A stretch of 64,000 nucleotides of DNA, from NCBI RefSeq assembly GCF_902804475.1, contig NZ_CADCSU010000065.1:110451-174450 (forward strand), read 5' to 3'. The notes under the pieces are model-generated. The model did no database searches. It had not been told where the DNA came from and was given only the letters and a program-made list of their open reading frames with translations. The stretch is from Flavobacterium bizetiae. GTDB taxonomy: Bacteria > Bacteroidota > Bacteroidia > Flavobacteriales > Flavobacteriaceae. Below are positions 62,913-64,000 of the stretch, in pieces; positions within the stretch are counted from its first letter, which is position 1, and the number at the start of each line of letters is the position of its first letter. Made by a program: the position numbers and the translations under genes.

Positions 62913-63575
62913 TTAGTAATTATTCTCTCCTATTATTTTAGCAACAGTATTCCATGTCTTTTTAGGATCTTTTGCAATAATATTTTTGAGAAGTTGTTCG
63001 TGTATAATATAAGTTTCTTTAAATACCTCTGTATCCGGATAAAGTTTAAGAAACTCCTTTTTTAAATGTTTTGATACCGACTTATACAAATCAGCGAGGA
63101 TTTCATTTTTTGATGCTTCTGCAATCGCAATGTGAAATTGTATATCCGCTTCGACACATTCCTCAAGCAATCCCTCATTAGCCGTTTTCATTCTATTGGC
63201 CAAATGTTGTTTCATGGCAACGATATCATCATCTGTTCTGTTGATAGCCGCTTTTTCGGCAATTTTTAACTCTAACAATTGCCTAACTTCATCTAAATCC
63301 TTGAGACTTGCACGTTTCAATCGCTGATCCATTGGTTCTTGCGTACCGGTAACTTCCTGAACAAAGGTACCAACCCCTTGCTGAATCCGCAGCAAACCAG
63401 AATTAGTCAGTAACTTCATCGCCTCTCTTATCGAAGAACGTCCAACGCCAAAGCTTTTCATAAGCTCTGCTTCAATAGGTAATTTCTCGTTGATCTTATA
63501 CTGACCAAGAGATATTTGCTCCTGTAATTTTGAAGCAACTTCTTCTGCGAGAGATTTTTTATTGATTAAAGCCAT
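62913..63575 (-). CDS. FadR-subfamily GntR transcriptional regulator
   Basis: 220 residues. The N-terminal GntR winged helix is SLAEEVASKLQEQISLGQYKINEKLPIEAELMKSFGVGRSSIREAMKLLTNSGLLRIQQGVGTFV. The C-terminal FCD helical domain has DLDEVRQLLELKIAEKAAI, ECVEADIQFHIAIAEASKN and HEQLLKNIIAKDP, with the His/Asp positions that bind metal or acid ligands. It is autoregulated by the palindrome 11 nt upstream and likely controls the MFS gene. Confidence 0.93.
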   Translation of the reverse strand: MALINKKSLAEEVASKLQEQISLGQYKINEKLPIEAELMKSFGVGRSSIREAMKLLTNSGLLRIQQGVGTFVQEVTGTQEPMDQRLKRASLKDLDEVRQLLELKIAEKAAINRTDDDIVAMKQHLANRMKTANEGLLEECVEADIQFHIAIAEASKNEILADLYKSVSKHLKKEFLKLYPDTEVFKETYIIHEQLLKNIIAKDPKKTWNTVAKIIGENNY

Positions 63576-63585
63576 AGGTTGTCAT

Positions 63586-63598
63586 ATCATCTGATGAT
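63586..63598. promoter_or_regulatory. GntR/FadR operator, autoregulatory copy
   Basis: ATCATC-T-GATGAT is a perfect 6-bp palindrome with one central base, 11 nt before the GntR start. Confidence 0.65.
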
Positions 63599-63658
63599 TG
63601 CAAAAGTATAAAAATATTTTAAATAACTGCTAAGATTTTTTTTAACTATAAAGTTTTT

Positions 63659-63973
63659 AACTGCAAAGAGCGCTAAGTTTTTTCGCAAAGTTCGCCAAGG
63701 ATTTAACCTCCCTGAATGAAAGAATTCAAAGTTCACAAAGCTTTACGCGGCTTGTAATTTGTGATAATTTGTGAAATTTGTGGCTAAAAAAAATATCGAA
63801 AAGCAAATAAACCTTTTCGAACCTTGCGCAAAACTTAGCGTTCTTTGCGGTTAAACCTTCTACATAAATTAAATTTTACATAAAGCTTAGCGATCTTCAC
63901 GTTCCTTTTTTTTTCGAGCCAGCAAAAAAAAACATAGCGAACTTTGCGAAAAAACTTAGCGCTCTTTGCGGTT
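63659..63973. repeat. 315-nt region bounded by 37-bp inverted repeats
   Basis: The arms 63659-63695 and 63937-63973 are reverse complements with one mismatch (core CAAAGAGCGCTAAG/CTTAGCGCTCTTTG). Inner copies of CTTAGCGTTCTTTGCGG appear at 63835-63851. The stretch 63576-64000 contains the operator and this repeat, and no gene. Confidence 0.85.
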
Positions 63974-64000
63974 AAATAAAAAGTTGTGTTTTAATTATGT

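Noticed and set aside
1..64000. CRISPR array or tRNA/rRNA among the repeats
   Set aside because: No regular repeat-spacer array, cloverleaf or rRNA signature was seen; the tandem repeats are short homogeneous units or coding repeats.

Overview
The window looks like chromosomal DNA of a Flavobacterium-like member of the Bacteroidota. The evidence is AT-rich sequence, a SusC/SusD pair behind a FecR anti-sigma factor, a type IX secretion (T9SS) type-B adhesin paired with a PorP/SprF-like protein, TAnnTTTG-type promoters, TPR-TM-HTH and LytTR regulators, a DUF4374 lipoprotein, and families of palindromic intergenic repeats. I saw no rRNA, tRNA, CRISPR array, transposase or prophage.

Layout. (1) 1-6035: 5'-truncated FecR, SusC-like transporter, SusD-like lipoprotein. 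(2) 6036-6855: repeat-rich, no gene. (3) 6856-12605: stress-type cassette with a STAS-like protein, small membrane and highly charged proteins (including an unlisted 49-residue basic protein), a large KatE catalase, a duplicated four-helix membrane protein and a CinA-C protein. (4) 12785-15663: heme oxygenase plus bacteriophytochrome kinase, a self-contained red-light sensor operon. (5) 15743-19428: DsbA-family lipoprotein divergent from an HxlR regulator, two unknown genes, and two thioredoxin-fold proteins. (6) 19771-27881: LytS/LytTR two-component pair divergent from a three-gene RND efflux pump. (7) 28109-35388: small singletons, including a LysR regulator divergent from a frameshifted metallo-beta-lactamase-fold gene, a GGCT-like protein, a MarR-GNAT fusion, a GH28 pectinase and a DUF4272 protein.

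(8) 35883-47624 is the most interesting block: eight genes on the minus strand. A TonB receptor, a DUF4374 lipoprotein and a PepSY protein resemble the XusABC xenosiderophore system. The PepSY protein is fused to flavodoxin and FNR modules. With them are a secreted ApbE flavin transferase and two paralogous pairs of secreted ankyrin protein plus DUF2271 protein, one pair at each end. Both DUF2271 proteins carry a T-G-A-S motif of the ApbE-target type. My inference is a flavinylated periplasmic electron-transfer route serving iron-siderophore reduction.

(9) 47886-50124: a decayed outer-membrane gene, and an HxlR regulator divergent from an oxidoreductase-cupin operon with two tandem palindromes between them. 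(10) 50481-53272: metNIQ methionine importer preceded by a strong promoter, a 28-codon Cys/Met-containing ORF and a terminator, which together form a candidate attenuation leader. (11) 53351-61565: TPR-HTH regulator divergent from a 1748-residue adhesin with 14 repeats and its PorP partner; the block is flanked by two nearly identical 52-nt terminators. (12) 61639-63575: MFS transporter and FadR-type regulator sharing an operator, then an inverted-repeat-bounded intergenic region to the end.

All assignments come from reading the sequence and recalled family knowledge; no database search was run.
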